From contig DURM01000042.1 in the NCBI GenBank assembly GCA_012837335.1, positions 1-44,970 on the forward strand: a DNA stretch of 44,970 nt, written 5' to 3'. Made by a program: the position numbers and the translations under genes. A model generated the notes under the pieces. The model was not told the DNA's origin and did not search any database. It saw only the letters and a program-made list of their open reading frames with translations. Shown piece by piece: positions 17,730 to 29,454 of this stretch (its first letter is position 1; each line of letters opens with the position of its first letter). Source of the stretch: Bacillota bacterium. Lineage in GTDB: Bacteria > Bacillota > Limnochordia > Darwinibacteriales > DTU012.

Positions 17730-19055
17730 TTACTGCCTACTGCGAAAGTCTTTGAGAAACTCCTGGTAAACAGGCACATAAATCTCGGTATCTCTAACCA
17801 CACATCCAGTCAACCGCGCTTCGCCTTTCAGCTCCGAGCACTTGCTGCAGCTGATGCAGACTTTGCGGGGATTCATCTCGCCGCTGGCGAAAATATCGTT
17901 GGCAAAATCTGGATAAGCAAAAGCTTCGCGACCGAAACCACAGATAGCCGCCCAGCCTTCCTTGACCATCCCGGCAGATACTAATGGCGCAAACTGCCGC
18001 AGCCAGCTGAAGCCGGTGCCCACAATAACGCATTCCGGCACTGTCTGCTGGATTTCTTTCACCAGGCTCAGCATGCGGTGCACACCGATCAGGGGATGCT
18101 CAGGCTGCGGATAGCCTTTTAAGCCGGCTTGATCGTATGGGCGGGACATATGCGGTGTAATATATGGGGTTGCCGCGGTAACGTTGATCATATTTAAACC
18201 TAAATCTACCAGTTCTTGCACAAACCGCTTCGGTTCGGTTAAATCAGGATCACCGTTTTCATCGCAGCCCCAGCCGTAGGGATAAGGAATTGCATCGTAA
18301 ACATTGAGTCTGGTCGTGATTTCAATATCAATGCCTGCTGCTTTAATCTTGGTAATAACATTCTTTAACCAGCGGGTGCGGTTCTCATAGCTGCCGCCGT
18401 ACTCGCCCGGACGGTTGTGGGCTCCTAACAGCTCACTGATGAGATAGCGGTGGCAGGCTTTAATGTCTACTGCATCAAAACCAGCTTCCGCTGCCAATCG
18501 GGCAGCTTCCACAAAATCATCTTCTAAAGCCTTCAGCTCTTCATCAGTAATTACCGGTTTGTCCGGATCAACACCTGATTTCTTATCAATCTCTGGTTCA
18601 TGGACAGCGATCACTTTGCCATCACCGTAGCGTCCGGCGTGAGTGATTTGGAGCACCAGGTAAGGAGCAGCTCCATTAGCGTCTAAACCAGCTTGTCTGG
18701 TTGCGTCGGCTAATTTCTTAAATTCAGCCACATTATCTTTGTGGATATACAGCTGAGTCGGCTTACCCCGCCCGGCAGCGCTTGCTGCTGTGGCCTCAAA
18801 CCAGATCAAGCCTGCGCCACCGCTGGCAAAACGCTGATAGCGGCGGTAGGTCAGTTCACCCGGGGATCCGTCCGGCTTGGCGTCGCACCCTTCCATTGGC
18901 TGAACGCTTAAACGGTTGGGAATTGTTTTATTTCCTACTTGAACTGGCTGTTTGAGCAGGGATACATCTGATTCCAGGGGCAGTTCTAAGTTGTATTTGT
19001 CAAGATCAGCAGTAAAGTCTTCCAGTGTTTTGTAATCAAACTTAAGCTTTTCCAC
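17730..19055 (-). CDS. NADH:flavin oxidoreductase / old yellow enzyme-like protein with cysteine cluster motif
   Basis: A 441-residue FMN-dependent TIM barrel of the OYE/2,4-dienoyl-CoA reductase superfamily. Family segments are NRLSVQPMEGCDA near the N-terminus, LQITHAGRYGDG, the KACHRYLISELLGAHNRPGEYGGSYENRTRW block and the phosphate-binding IVGTGFSW. Near the C-terminus are Cys400, Cys403, Cys406 and Cys418 (spacing 2-2-11), resembling the iron-sulfur ligand set of dienoyl-CoA reductase (2-3-11), but the protein ends there and has no FAD/NADPH domain. It may reduce an activated C=C bond such as an enone. The GTG start overlaps the galU stop by 1 nt (TAGTG) and has AAGGAGGA 9 nt upstream, so translation is coupled to galU. 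Confidence 0.88.
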   Translation of the reverse strand: MEKLKFDYKTLEDFTADLDKYNLELPLESDVSLLKQPVQVGNKTIPNRLSVQPMEGCDAKPDGSPGELTYRRYQRFASGGAGLIWFEATAASAAGRGKPTQLYIHKDNVAEFKKLADATRQAGLDANGAAPYLVLQITHAGRYGDGKVIAVHEPEIDKKSGVDPDKPVITDEELKALEDDFVEAARLAAEAGFDAVDIKACHRYLISELLGAHNRPGEYGGSYENRTRWLKNVITKIKAAGIDIEITTRLNVYDAIPYPYGWGCDENGDPDLTEPKRFVQELVDLGLNMINVTAATPYITPHMSRPYDQAGLKGYPQPEHPLIGVHRMLSLVKEIQQTVPECVIVGTGFSWLRQFAPLVSAGMVKEGWAAICGFGREAFAYPDFANDIFASGEMNPRKVCISCSKCSELKGEARLTGCVVRDTEIYVPVYQEFLKDFRSRQ

Positions 19056-19948
19056 TAACTTAAATCCTCCTTTTCGTCTTGAAATTGCTTAACAACCTCA
19101 GTTAAATAGTGAGCAAACTCCTGCCTCAGTTCCGGCATTTCCAGGGCAAACTCAACTGTGGCTTTGAGAAAGCCCAGTTTGCTGCCGACATCGTAGCGCC
19201 TGCCTGCAAAGGCATAGGCGTAAATCTGCTGACGGGCTAACAGGGTCACTAAGGCATCGGTAAGCTGGATCTCTCCCCCTTTGCCCGGTTTGGTCGATGC
19301 GAGGATTTCAAAAATTTCGGGAGTAATGATGTAGCGGCCTAAAATGGCAACATTACTGGGAGCCTCCGCTACAGCCGGTTTCTCCACCAACCCAGTCACC
19401 CGGTAAAGTCCGGATTCAATTTCCTCACCTTTAATTACTCCGTATTGGTCTACCATGTTTTCCGGAACAGGCTGTACGCCGAGCACGCTGGTTCGCACCT
19501 GTTCATATACTTCTACCAGCTGCTTTAAGCAGGGCACGGAATTAGCGACAATATCATCACCCAGCAAAACCGCAAACGGTTCATTGCCTACAAAGGAGCG
19601 GGCGCAGTAGATGGCGTGGCCTAAGCCCTTCGGTTCTTTCTGCCGCACATAGTGGATATTAACCATGTTGGTAATATCCTCGATCAGCCTTAACCGTTCG
19701 GTGTCGCCCTTGGCTTTTAAAGCGGCTTCCAGTTCGTAGTTTTTGTCAAAATGATCTTCGATAGACCTTTTGTTTCGTCCGGTGACAATTAGGATTTCTT
19801 CAATGCCCGATTCAACTGCTTCTTCAATAATAAATTGAATTGAAGGTTTGTCCACAATGGGCAGCATCTCTTTCGGCTGCGCTTTGGTTGCGGGCAGAAA
19901 TCTGGTGCCTAATCCCGCTGCTGGAATTACTGCTTTTTTAATTTTCAC
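19055..19948 (-). CDS. galU: UTP-glucose-1-phosphate uridylyltransferase
   Basis: The enzyme makes UDP-glucose from glucose 1-phosphate and UTP, for wall glycans, glycolipids and galactose use. The 297-residue protein shows the nucleotide-binding signature [22 protein letters not shown], the segment [26 protein letters not shown], the [10 protein letters not shown] metal-site block and VTGLVEKP, typical of bacterial GalU/GtaB. The GTG start follows GAGAGGAAG. It is the first gene of the minus-strand operon, divergent from the SGNH hydrolase gene with 92 nt between them. Its 1-nt overlap with a flavin oxidoreductase gene is an unusual neighbourhood for galU. Confidence 0.95.
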   Translation of the reverse strand: MKIKKAVIPAAGLGTRFLPATKAQPKEMLPIVDKPSIQFIIEEAVESGIEEILIVTGRNKRSIEDHFDKNYELEAALKAKGDTERLRLIEDITNMVNIHYVRQKEPKGLGHAIYCARSFVGNEPFAVLLGDDIVANSVPCLKQLVEVYEQVRTSVLGVQPVPENMVDQYGVIKGEEIESGLYRVTGLVEKPAVAEAPSNVAILGRYIITPEIFEILASTKPGKGGEIQLTDALVTLLARQQIYAYAFAGRRYDVGSKLGFLKATVEFALEMPELRQEFAHYLTEVVKQFQDEKEDLS

Positions 19949-20040
19949 GGCATACTTCCTCTCTAGCCTGAAATTGGCAGGATTAATTTTGGTTGCGTAG
20001 AATATGAGTTAGTTAAATATCACTGCAAAGGAGACTGCAC

Positions 20041-20670
20041 ATGACAATCATTAAACCTAACTCAACCGTTTTATTTCAAGGCGACAGCATTACCGACTGC
20101 GGACGGGACCGCAACGACCCTGATAGTCTCGGGCGCGGCTATGCGCTGATGGCTGCCGGTATGTTCTCCGCCTTATATCCAGAGCACAAGGTGAAATTTA
20201 TCAACCGCGGCATCAGCGGCAACCGAACCGAGCATCTTGTAGCAAGATGGCAGGCAGACTGCATTGACCTTCAACCCGATTTTGTTTCAATTATGATCGG
20301 AATCAATGATGTCTGGCACGCTTATAATAAAAGGATTGAAACTGTATCTATTGACCAGTTTACAGCTAATTACCGCCACATCCTCAACCTAACCCGCGAG
20401 CATCTGGACGCAGAAATCCTGCTGATGGAACCTTATGTACTCCACATACCGGAAGACCGGATGCTGTGGCGGGAGGATTTGGATCCGAAGCGGGAAGCTG
20501 TTAGGAAATTAGCTCAGGAATTTGATGCGATTGTCATTCCGATGGATGAGATTTTCCAAGCTGTGGCAGCTGACGACCCGGGTTTCTGGTGTCCGGATGG
20601 AGTCCACCCCGCGCCAGCAGGCCACGGACTGATTGCCAAAGCTTGGCTTGAGGCTGTGAAAGCACTTTAG
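20041..20670 (+). CDS. SGNH/GDSL-type esterase
   Basis: A 209-residue hydrolase without a signal peptide. The four SGNH blocks are clear: LFQGDSITDCG (nucleophile Ser16), NRGISGNRTEHL (Gly), IMIGINDVWH (Asn) and CPDGVHPAPAGH (Asp186 and His189). In sugar-using bacteria such proteins often remove acetyl groups from xylan, pectin or rhamnogalacturonan oligosaccharides, which would fit the neighbouring glycosidase genes, but lipase or thioesterase activity cannot be excluded. AAAGGAG precedes the ATG by 8 nt. It is transcribed divergently from galU. Confidence 0.9.
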   Translation: MTIIKPNSTVLFQGDSITDCGRDRNDPDSLGRGYALMAAGMFSALYPEHKVKFINRGISGNRTEHLVARWQADCIDLQPDFVSIMIGINDVWHAYNKRIETVSIDQFTANYRHILNLTREHLDAEILLMEPYVLHIPEDRMLWREDLDPKREAVRKLAQEFDAIVIPMDEIFQAVAADDPGFWCPDGVHPAPAGHGLIAKAWLEAVKAL

Positions 20671-20761
20671 TAAAATTCCGGTCCTCGGTGTTATTCTATA
20701 TTATAATGGTATTTCCCTGCCAATAAATGCAGTGCGTACCAATTAAGGAAGGTGCAGAATA

Positions 20762-22066
20762 ATGAAGAGTTTAAACAAACCTGTAATTAAGATCGGTCTC
20801 CTTGGACTAGGCACAGTCGGTACCGGTACGACACAAATTCTCACCAATAACGGCGCAGACATTACCGCAAAGGTCGGCAGCAAACTGCAGATTACCAAAG
20901 CGCTGGTGCGCGACGTTTCCAAACCCCGGCCGAATATGGATCCCAGTATCCTTTTGACCCAGGATCCAGCCGATGTTCTCGCAGATCCGGAGATCGATAT
21001 TGTTGTGGAAGTGATGGGAGGCATTGAACCGGCGCGGGAGTATATCGCAGCGGCTCTGGCCGGCGGAAAATATGTGGTTACTGCTAATAAGGATCTAATG
21101 GCAGTGCACGGAAGTGAGCTGTTAAGCATCGCCCGGGAAAACCACCGCACTATTTACTACGAAGCGAGTGTTGGCGGCGGTATCCCTCTGCTCCGCCCCA
21201 TCAAGCGCTGCTTAGCTGCCAATAAGATCGAAAGCGTCATGGGTATAATCAATGGCACTACCAATTATATCTTGACCCAGATGACAATCGCCAAGAAAGA
21301 TTTTCAGGACGCGCTGGCTGAAGCCCAGGCCAAAGGTTTTGCGGAAGCCGACCCTTCCAATGATCTGGAAGGCCGAGACGCAGCTTACAAGTTGGCAATT
21401 CTAGCTTCGCTCTGCTTTAACAGCGCCGTTGATGTTAATCAAATTGCTGCTGAAAGCATCACTGAGGTAAGTGTGCGGGACATTGTATACGCTGATGAGC
21501 TGGGCTTTGTAATTAAACTCCTGGCAATTGGGGAAGAAACTCCGGAAGGACTGCTCTTAAGAGTCCACCCCACTCTCGTTCCGAAGCACCATCCTTTAGC
21601 TTCAGTGCACAATGAGTTCAACGCGGTCTTCTTAGCGGGCGATGCTGTGGGCGAGCTGATGTTTTACGGCCGCGGTGCGGGCTCTCTGCCTACTGCCAGC
21701 GCGGTCGTGGCCGATGTGATTGAAGCAGCTCGGAACATCAACTACCAGATTGAAAACGGCTATACCCATCCCACAGCGGCTGCGAAGCGGATTGTACCGA
21801 TGGCAGAGACTAAATCCTGCTTCTATGTGCGCTTAAAAGCAAAAGACCAGCCCGGGGTATTCGGTGCCGTTGCCACTGCTCTTGGTGATGAAGGCATCAG
21901 TCTGGATTTGATTCTCCAGAACCAAAGGGAAGTTAACTTAGCTGAGATCGTTTTGGTCACCCATAAAGTGCCGGAAGCAAACTTCTACCGCGCTTTGGAG
22001 AGGATAAAAAAACTGGACAGCATCCGTAATATTTCTAACGTGATGCGGGTACTGGAAAGGGGTTAA
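20762..22066 (+). CDS. hom: Homoserine dehydrogenase with ACT domain
   Basis: The enzyme reduces aspartate semialdehyde to homoserine in threonine and methionine synthesis. Of 434 residues, the N-terminal NAD(P) domain has IGLLGLGTVGTG, the catalytic domain carries ASVGGGIPLLRPIKRCLAAN and GIINGTTNYILTQM, and EAQAKGFAEADPSNDLEGRDAAYKLAILA holds the catalytic Lys and Asp. Residues about 355-430 form an ACT domain, usually the site of threonine feedback. GGAAGG precedes the ATG. It leads a three-gene operon with thrC (3 nt gap) and thrB. A TATAAT at 20702-20707 may be its -10 element, but no good -35 was found. No T-box or leader peptide was seen in the short upstream gap. Confidence 0.97.
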   Translation: MKSLNKPVIKIGLLGLGTVGTGTTQILTNNGADITAKVGSKLQITKALVRDVSKPRPNMDPSILLTQDPADVLADPEIDIVVEVMGGIEPAREYIAAALAGGKYVVTANKDLMAVHGSELLSIARENHRTIYYEASVGGGIPLLRPIKRCLAANKIESVMGIINGTTNYILTQMTIAKKDFQDALAEAQAKGFAEADPSNDLEGRDAAYKLAILASLCFNSAVDVNQIAAESITEVSVRDIVYADELGFVIKLLAIGEETPEGLLLRVHPTLVPKHHPLASVHNEFNAVFLAGDAVGELMFYGRGAGSLPTASAVVADVIEAARNINYQIENGYTHPTAAAKRIVPMAETKSCFYVRLKAKDQPGVFGAVATALGDEGISLDLILQNQREVNLAEIVLVTHKVPEANFYRALERIKKLDSIRNISNVMRVLERG

Positions 22067-22069
22067 TTC

Positions 22070-23122
22070 ATGGCTTGGCAGGGACTTATCGCTCAATATC
22101 GGGATTATTTGAATATCGAACCGGATACACCGATCATCACTTTAAATGAAGGCAATACCCTCTTATTAAAAGCAGAACATCTGCCCAAAAAGCTGGGCTT
22201 AGATCTAAACATCTATTTAAAATTTGAAGGACAGAATCCCACCGGGTCCTTTAAGGACCGGGGCATGACCATGGCGGTTACCAAGGCTGTTGCCGCCGGG
22301 TCCCGGGCAATTATCTGCGCGTCCACCGGGAATACTTCCGCATCGGCGGCGGCTTACGCTGCCCGGGCGCAGATCGACTGCCTGGTGCTGATTCCCCAAA
22401 ACGCGGTTGCTTTAGGGAAACTTGCCCAGGCAATCACCTATGGGGCCAGGGTAATTGCGGTAGAAGGAAATTTTGATGACGCGCTGGAGCTGGTCCGCCA
22501 GCTGGCGGAAGTTGAGCCGGTTACCATCGTAAACTCCATCAATCCGGACCGCATTGAAGGCCAAAAAACCGCGGCTTTTGAAATCTGCGATCAGTTAGAC
22601 CGCGCTCCCGACTACATCTCGATTCCGGTGGGTAACGCCGGCAATATTTCAGCTTACTGGCAGGGTTTCAAAGCCTACCATCAAGCTGGAAAAATTGACA
22701 AGCTGCCGGTGATGTGCGGATTCCAAGCTGCAGGCGCCGCCCCGATTGTGCTGGGTAAACCGGTACCCAATCCGGAAACAATCGCTACAGCCATCAGAAT
22801 CGGCAACCCAGCCAGCTGGAAAACAGCGGAGCAGGCCAGGGATGAAAGCGGAGGCACGATTGCTGCAGTAACTGATGGTGAGATCTTGGAAGCTTACCAG
22901 CTGTTGGCCAGCAGTGAAGGTATTTTTGCGGAACCAGCATCAGCAGCATCGATCGCCGGCTTGATTAAGCTTGCCCGAACAGGCCGCTTCCCTACCGGCA
23001 GCAGCATTGTCTGCATCCTCACCGGAAACGGCTTGAAGGACCCTGACACCGCCATGTCGATTGGTGTCAAGCCGGAGACAGTCAAAGCAGATTTGAATGC
23101 TCTGCGAAGCATCTTAGCTTAG
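22070..23122 (+). CDS. thrC: Threonine synthase
   Basis: This PLP enzyme converts O-phosphohomoserine to threonine and phosphate. The 350-residue product is of the short Bacillus type. The PLP-lysine motif is [15 protein letters not shown] with Lys62; the phosphate-binding loop is [14 protein letters not shown]. The N-terminal [20 protein letters not shown] is characteristic of ThrC. It starts 3 nt after hom, with GGAAAGGGG as the ribosome site, and is followed by thrB after 11 nt, giving the gene order hom-thrC-thrB usual in Bacillota. Confidence 0.97.
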   Translation: MAWQGLIAQYRDYLNIEPDTPIITLNEGNTLLLKAEHLPKKLGLDLNIYLKFEGQNPTGSFKDRGMTMAVTKAVAAGSRAIICASTGNTSASAAAYAARAQIDCLVLIPQNAVALGKLAQAITYGARVIAVEGNFDDALELVRQLAEVEPVTIVNSINPDRIEGQKTAAFEICDQLDRAPDYISIPVGNAGNISAYWQGFKAYHQAGKIDKLPVMCGFQAAGAAPIVLGKPVPNPETIATAIRIGNPASWKTAEQARDESGGTIAAVTDGEILEAYQLLASSEGIFAEPASAASIAGLIKLARTGRFPTGSSIVCILTGNGLKDPDTAMSIGVKPETVKADLNALRSILA

Positions 23123-23133
23123 GAGGCGGCGCT

Positions 23134-24030
23134 GTGAAGATTAAAATTGCGGTTCCGGCAACCAGCGCCAATCTCGGTCCTGGCTTTGACACCCTCGGGC
23201 TGGCGCTGAAAGTCTACAATTATCTAGAAGTTGATTTAGATACGGATCAAACTGTCGTGGAAATTACTGGCTCAGGCAGCGCTTATCTGCCCACTGACAA
23301 AACTAACCTGGTCTATAAAGCGGCTGCGGCGGTGTTTAAAACAGCAGGCAAAACTCCGCCTCCCCTTAGAATTAAGCAGGAAAACCACATTCCCCCTGCT
23401 TCCGGTTTAGGCAGCAGCGCTGCGGCGGTAGTAGGCGGAATGTTTGCAGCTAATGCGCTGCTTAAAAGCCCTTTCAGTCCGGGAGAACTGCTCAATCTGG
23501 CGGTAGAGTTCGAAGGTCATCCCGACAATGCAGCTCCGGCGCTGTTAGGGGGCCTGGTGGTCAGCGGTATCGATCGTGATCAGGTTATCTGGCAGAAAGT
23601 TGCGGTCAAAAATCCACCGCAGGTAGTAATCATTGCCCCTGAGTACCGCCTCAAAACAGCAGAATCCCGAAGCATGCTGCCTCGGGAAGTTGCTTTTAGT
23701 GATGCGGTTGGAAACTTAAGCCGCCTCGCATTTCTGCTCAACTGCTTTACTGCCGGCGACTACACCTATCTTCGCTATGGCTGCGAAGATTTTCTCCACC
23801 AGAACTACCGGGCCGAGCTGATCCCAGGGTTTCAAGCTGCCATTTCTGCGTGCTACCAGGCAGGAGGTTTAGGCGCAGCGCTTTCAGGGGCCGGACCCTG
23901 TGTGATTGCTTTTGCCAAATCTGACGCTGAAAAGGTAGCAACCCGGATGCTGGCTGCTTTTGGAGAGCATGGGATCAAAAGCCGCGCAATAATCACCGGT
24001 ATATCCGATCAAGGGGCATCTGTTGTTTAA
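23134..24030 (+). CDS. thrB: Homoserine kinase (GHMP family)
   Basis: The enzyme phosphorylates homoserine to O-phosphohomoserine, the substrate of ThrC. The 298-residue protein has the GHMP start VPATSANLGPGFDTLGLAL, the ATP-binding motif HIPPASGLGSSAAAVVGGM, the segment EGHPDNAAPALLGGLVVS and the C-terminal GLGAALSGAGPCVIAF. The GTG start follows AGGAGG. It closes the operon. Its TAA stop shares the TTAA at 24027-24030 with the stop of the convergent luxS gene, and no hairpin terminator is visible. Confidence 0.97.
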   Translation: MKIKIAVPATSANLGPGFDTLGLALKVYNYLEVDLDTDQTVVEITGSGSAYLPTDKTNLVYKAAAAVFKTAGKTPPPLRIKQENHIPPASGLGSSAAAVVGGMFAANALLKSPFSPGELLNLAVEFEGHPDNAAPALLGGLVVSGIDRDQVIWQKVAVKNPPQVVIIAPEYRLKTAESRSMLPREVAFSDAVGNLSRLAFLLNCFTAGDYTYLRYGCEDFLHQNYRAELIPGFQAAISACYQAGGLGAALSGAGPCVIAFAKSDAEKVATRMLAAFGEHGIKSRAIITGISDQGASVV

Positions 24031-24464
24031 AGCGCCTGCAAAACCTGCTCAGCGTATTTTTTTGCATCCGCAAGCGACATATCGCGGTAGTTGCCGCACT
24101 GGAGCTCATTGGCAGCCGGCACTTCGTCGGCTGCTAAAACTTTCTGGAGAGCTTTTTTAAGCGCCGCTTTAATCTCATCAGCGCTGCTCTCCCCCACCTT
24201 AATCAGGTAAAAGCCAGTGCGGCAGCCCATGGGCGAGAGATCAACAACATCTGCGATTTCTTCCCGCAAAAATCCAGCCAGGAGATGCTCCAGGGCATGT
24301 GCCGCCCCGGTGGGCATAATATCCTGGTTTGGCTGGGTAAAGCGGAGATCAAATTTAGTAATCAAATCGCCTTTCGGCGTGGTAATCCGTCCGCAGCTGC
24401 GGACAAAGGGAGCTTTCACCTTGGTATGATCAAAGGTAAAGCTTTCAACAACAACCTTATCCAT
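24027..24464 (-). CDS. luxS: S-ribosylhomocysteine lyase (AI-2 synthesis)
   Basis: LuxS cleaves S-ribosylhomocysteine to homocysteine and DPD, the precursor of autoinducer 2, within the activated methyl cycle. The 145-residue protein has the metal-binding HALEH (His56, His60), the active-site Cys81 in LSPMGCRTGFY and the third metal ligand Cys123 in ELQCGNYRD. The length is slightly below the usual 150-170 residues, but all key residues are present. The ATG follows GAGGAGG. The stop codon is interlocked with that of thrB. No pfs, metE or metK gene is adjacent. Confidence 0.95.
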   Translation of the reverse strand: MDKVVVESFTFDHTKVKAPFVRSCGRITTPKGDLITKFDLRFTQPNQDIMPTGAAHALEHLLAGFLREEIADVVDLSPMGCRTGFYLIKVGESSADEIKAALKKALQKVLAADEVPAANELQCGNYRDMSLADAKKYAEQVLQAL

Positions 24465-24509
24465 GGGTTGACCTCCTCATCAAAATTCATTAAAGAAAGG
24501 AATGGAGTT

Positions 24510-28066
<3,557 letters not shown>

Positions 28067-28144
28067 TCACTGCTAGCTTATCCAAATTTTAGCTTCTTCC
28101 ATTCACAATCATTCTCTACTATCTGCCCAGTCCCTGCCAGGACA

Positions 28145-28174
28145 CAAAAAAAGAGATGCCGAAACCGACATCTC
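28145..28174 (-). terminator. Intrinsic terminator of serC
   Basis: On the minus strand the stem GAGATGTCGG / with its near-complement CGGCATCTC is followed by seven T residues. It lies 13 nt after the serC stop codon and insulates the downstream lacZ gene. Confidence 0.88.
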
Positions 28175-28186
28175 CTAATCCCCAAA

Positions 28187-29269
28187 TTAATTCTTGGCTC
28201 TAAAGTCAAGCATAAAGTCGCGCAGAGCTTCAACGGCCTCAATAGGCACCGCGTTGTAAATTGAAGCGCGGCAGCCTCCTACTGAGCGGTGGCCGTTAAT
28301 GCCTACAAACCCGGCCGCCTTGGCTTCCGCAAGAAACTTAGCTTCCAGATCTTTATCCGCGAGGGTAAAGGTAACGTTCATCAATGAGCGGGCTTCCGGA
28401 TCGGCGTGTCCCTGGTAAAAGCCGTCACTGGTGTCAATGGCATCATAGAGCAGCTCAGCTTTGGCCCGGTTGTGCTCAGCGATTGCTTCCAGCCCTCCCC
28501 TGCTGTCTACCCAATCCAGCACTTTGCTCAATACATAGATCGAGGTGGTGGGCGGTGTGTTGTAAAGCGAATTAGAGTCAATATGAGTTTTATACTTTAA
28601 CATGGTGGGCAGCTGTTCGGGCACATTAGTCAGGAGATCCCGGCGGATGATCACGACCGTTACTCCGGCAGGACCTAAATTTTTCTGGGCACCAGCATAG
28701 ATCAAACCGAATTTACTCACATCAAAGGGCCGCGACAAAATATCGCTGGACATATCGGCAATCAGCGGCACGCCTTCGGTGTCGGGAAACTCATGCCACT
28801 GGGTGCCGTAAATCGTGTTGTTGGAAGTGATATGGACATAAGCGTGATCCCGGCTGATCTGCAGACTGTCTAGGGCGGGAATGTATTTGTAATTGCGGTC
28901 TTCGCTGCTTCCGCCCACAAAGGTGCCGCCCAGCTTCTCTGCTTCTTTAAGGGCTTTTTCCGACCAGGTTCCAGTTAAAATATAGTTTGCGGTTTGACCC
29001 TGGGCTAAAAGGTTCATGGGCACCATTGCAAACTGGAGACTGGCCCCACCTTGAAGGAAGAGAATCTCGTAGTCTTCTGGTATAGCTAATAGTTTATAAA
29101 GCATTGCTTTAGCGTGGTTATGTACAGCATCATAATCTTTACTTCGATGGCTGATCTCCATAATTGACATGCCTGTGCCGGCGAAATCCAGCAGTTCTGC
29201 TTGAACCTGTTCCAGCACTGGCCAAGGCAGCGCTGATGGTCCGGCGTTAAAATTATAAGCTCGTTTCAT
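28187..29269 (-). CDS. serC: Phosphoserine aminotransferase
   Basis: This PLP enzyme makes 3-phosphoserine from 3-phosphohydroxypyruvate and glutamate, the second step of serine synthesis. The 360-residue protein starts with the diagnostic YNFNAGPSALPWPVLEQ, continues with GTGMSIMEISHRSKDYD and FLQGGASLQFAMVPMNLL, and has the PLP-lysine segment LIYAGAQKNLGPAGVTVVI. The C-terminal GFVGINGHRSVGGCRASIYNAV is also typical. The ATG follows GGGAGGGAG. It is divergent from serA across 185 nt and ends at a strong terminator. Confidence 0.97.
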   Translation of the reverse strand: MKRAYNFNAGPSALPWPVLEQVQAELLDFAGTGMSIMEISHRSKDYDAVHNHAKAMLYKLLAIPEDYEILFLQGGASLQFAMVPMNLLAQGQTANYILTGTWSEKALKEAEKLGGTFVGGSSEDRNYKYIPALDSLQISRDHAYVHITSNNTIYGTQWHEFPDTEGVPLIADMSSDILSRPFDVSKFGLIYAGAQKNLGPAGVTVVIIRRDLLTNVPEQLPTMLKYKTHIDSNSLYNTPPTTSIYVLSKVLDWVDSRGGLEAIAEHNRAKAELLYDAIDTSDGFYQGHADPEARSLMNVTFTLADKDLEAKFLAEAKAAGFVGINGHRSVGGCRASIYNAVPIEAVEALRDFMLDFRAKN

Positions 29270-29454
29270 CGGTTTCTCCCTCCCGAAGAACTGATTTGAG
29301 TACTATAGTACCACAGAATGATGGAATTAAAAATACAAAATGACAATTTTTTCACCATATTAACGCTTTCATAATCAGATTTACTTTTTCATGATTACTT
29401 TTTTCGTGTTATAATAGTACAATAATTAAATAAAGCCACGAGAGGGGATAGGGA
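29270..29454. promoter_or_regulatory. Divergent serC/serA control region
   Basis: A near-perfect -10 box TATAAT lies at 29410-29415 (plus strand), about 40 nt before serA, with a weak -35 candidate (TTTTCA, 29386-29391) 18 nt upstream. Toward serC there is a 12-bp palindrome GTACTATAGTAC at 29300-29311, which contains a possible minus-strand -10 (TACTAT) and could also bind a dimeric regulator. A partial match to a catabolite-response (cre) site, ending CGCTTTCA, lies at 29357-29371 with two mismatches. The sequence is strongly AT-rich. None of these sites is certain. Confidence 0.4.

Noticed and set aside
20671-20761. Possible T-box or threonine leader before hom
   Set aside because: The gap is only 91 nt, no T-box sequence or Thr/Ile-rich leader frame was found, and no terminator-antiterminator pair is visible.
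24285-24509. Upstream extension of the GNAT gene
   Set aside because: The extra 75 codons are antisense to luxS, lack a ribosome site, and the strong site just before 24510 with the family-typical N-terminus fixes the shorter form.
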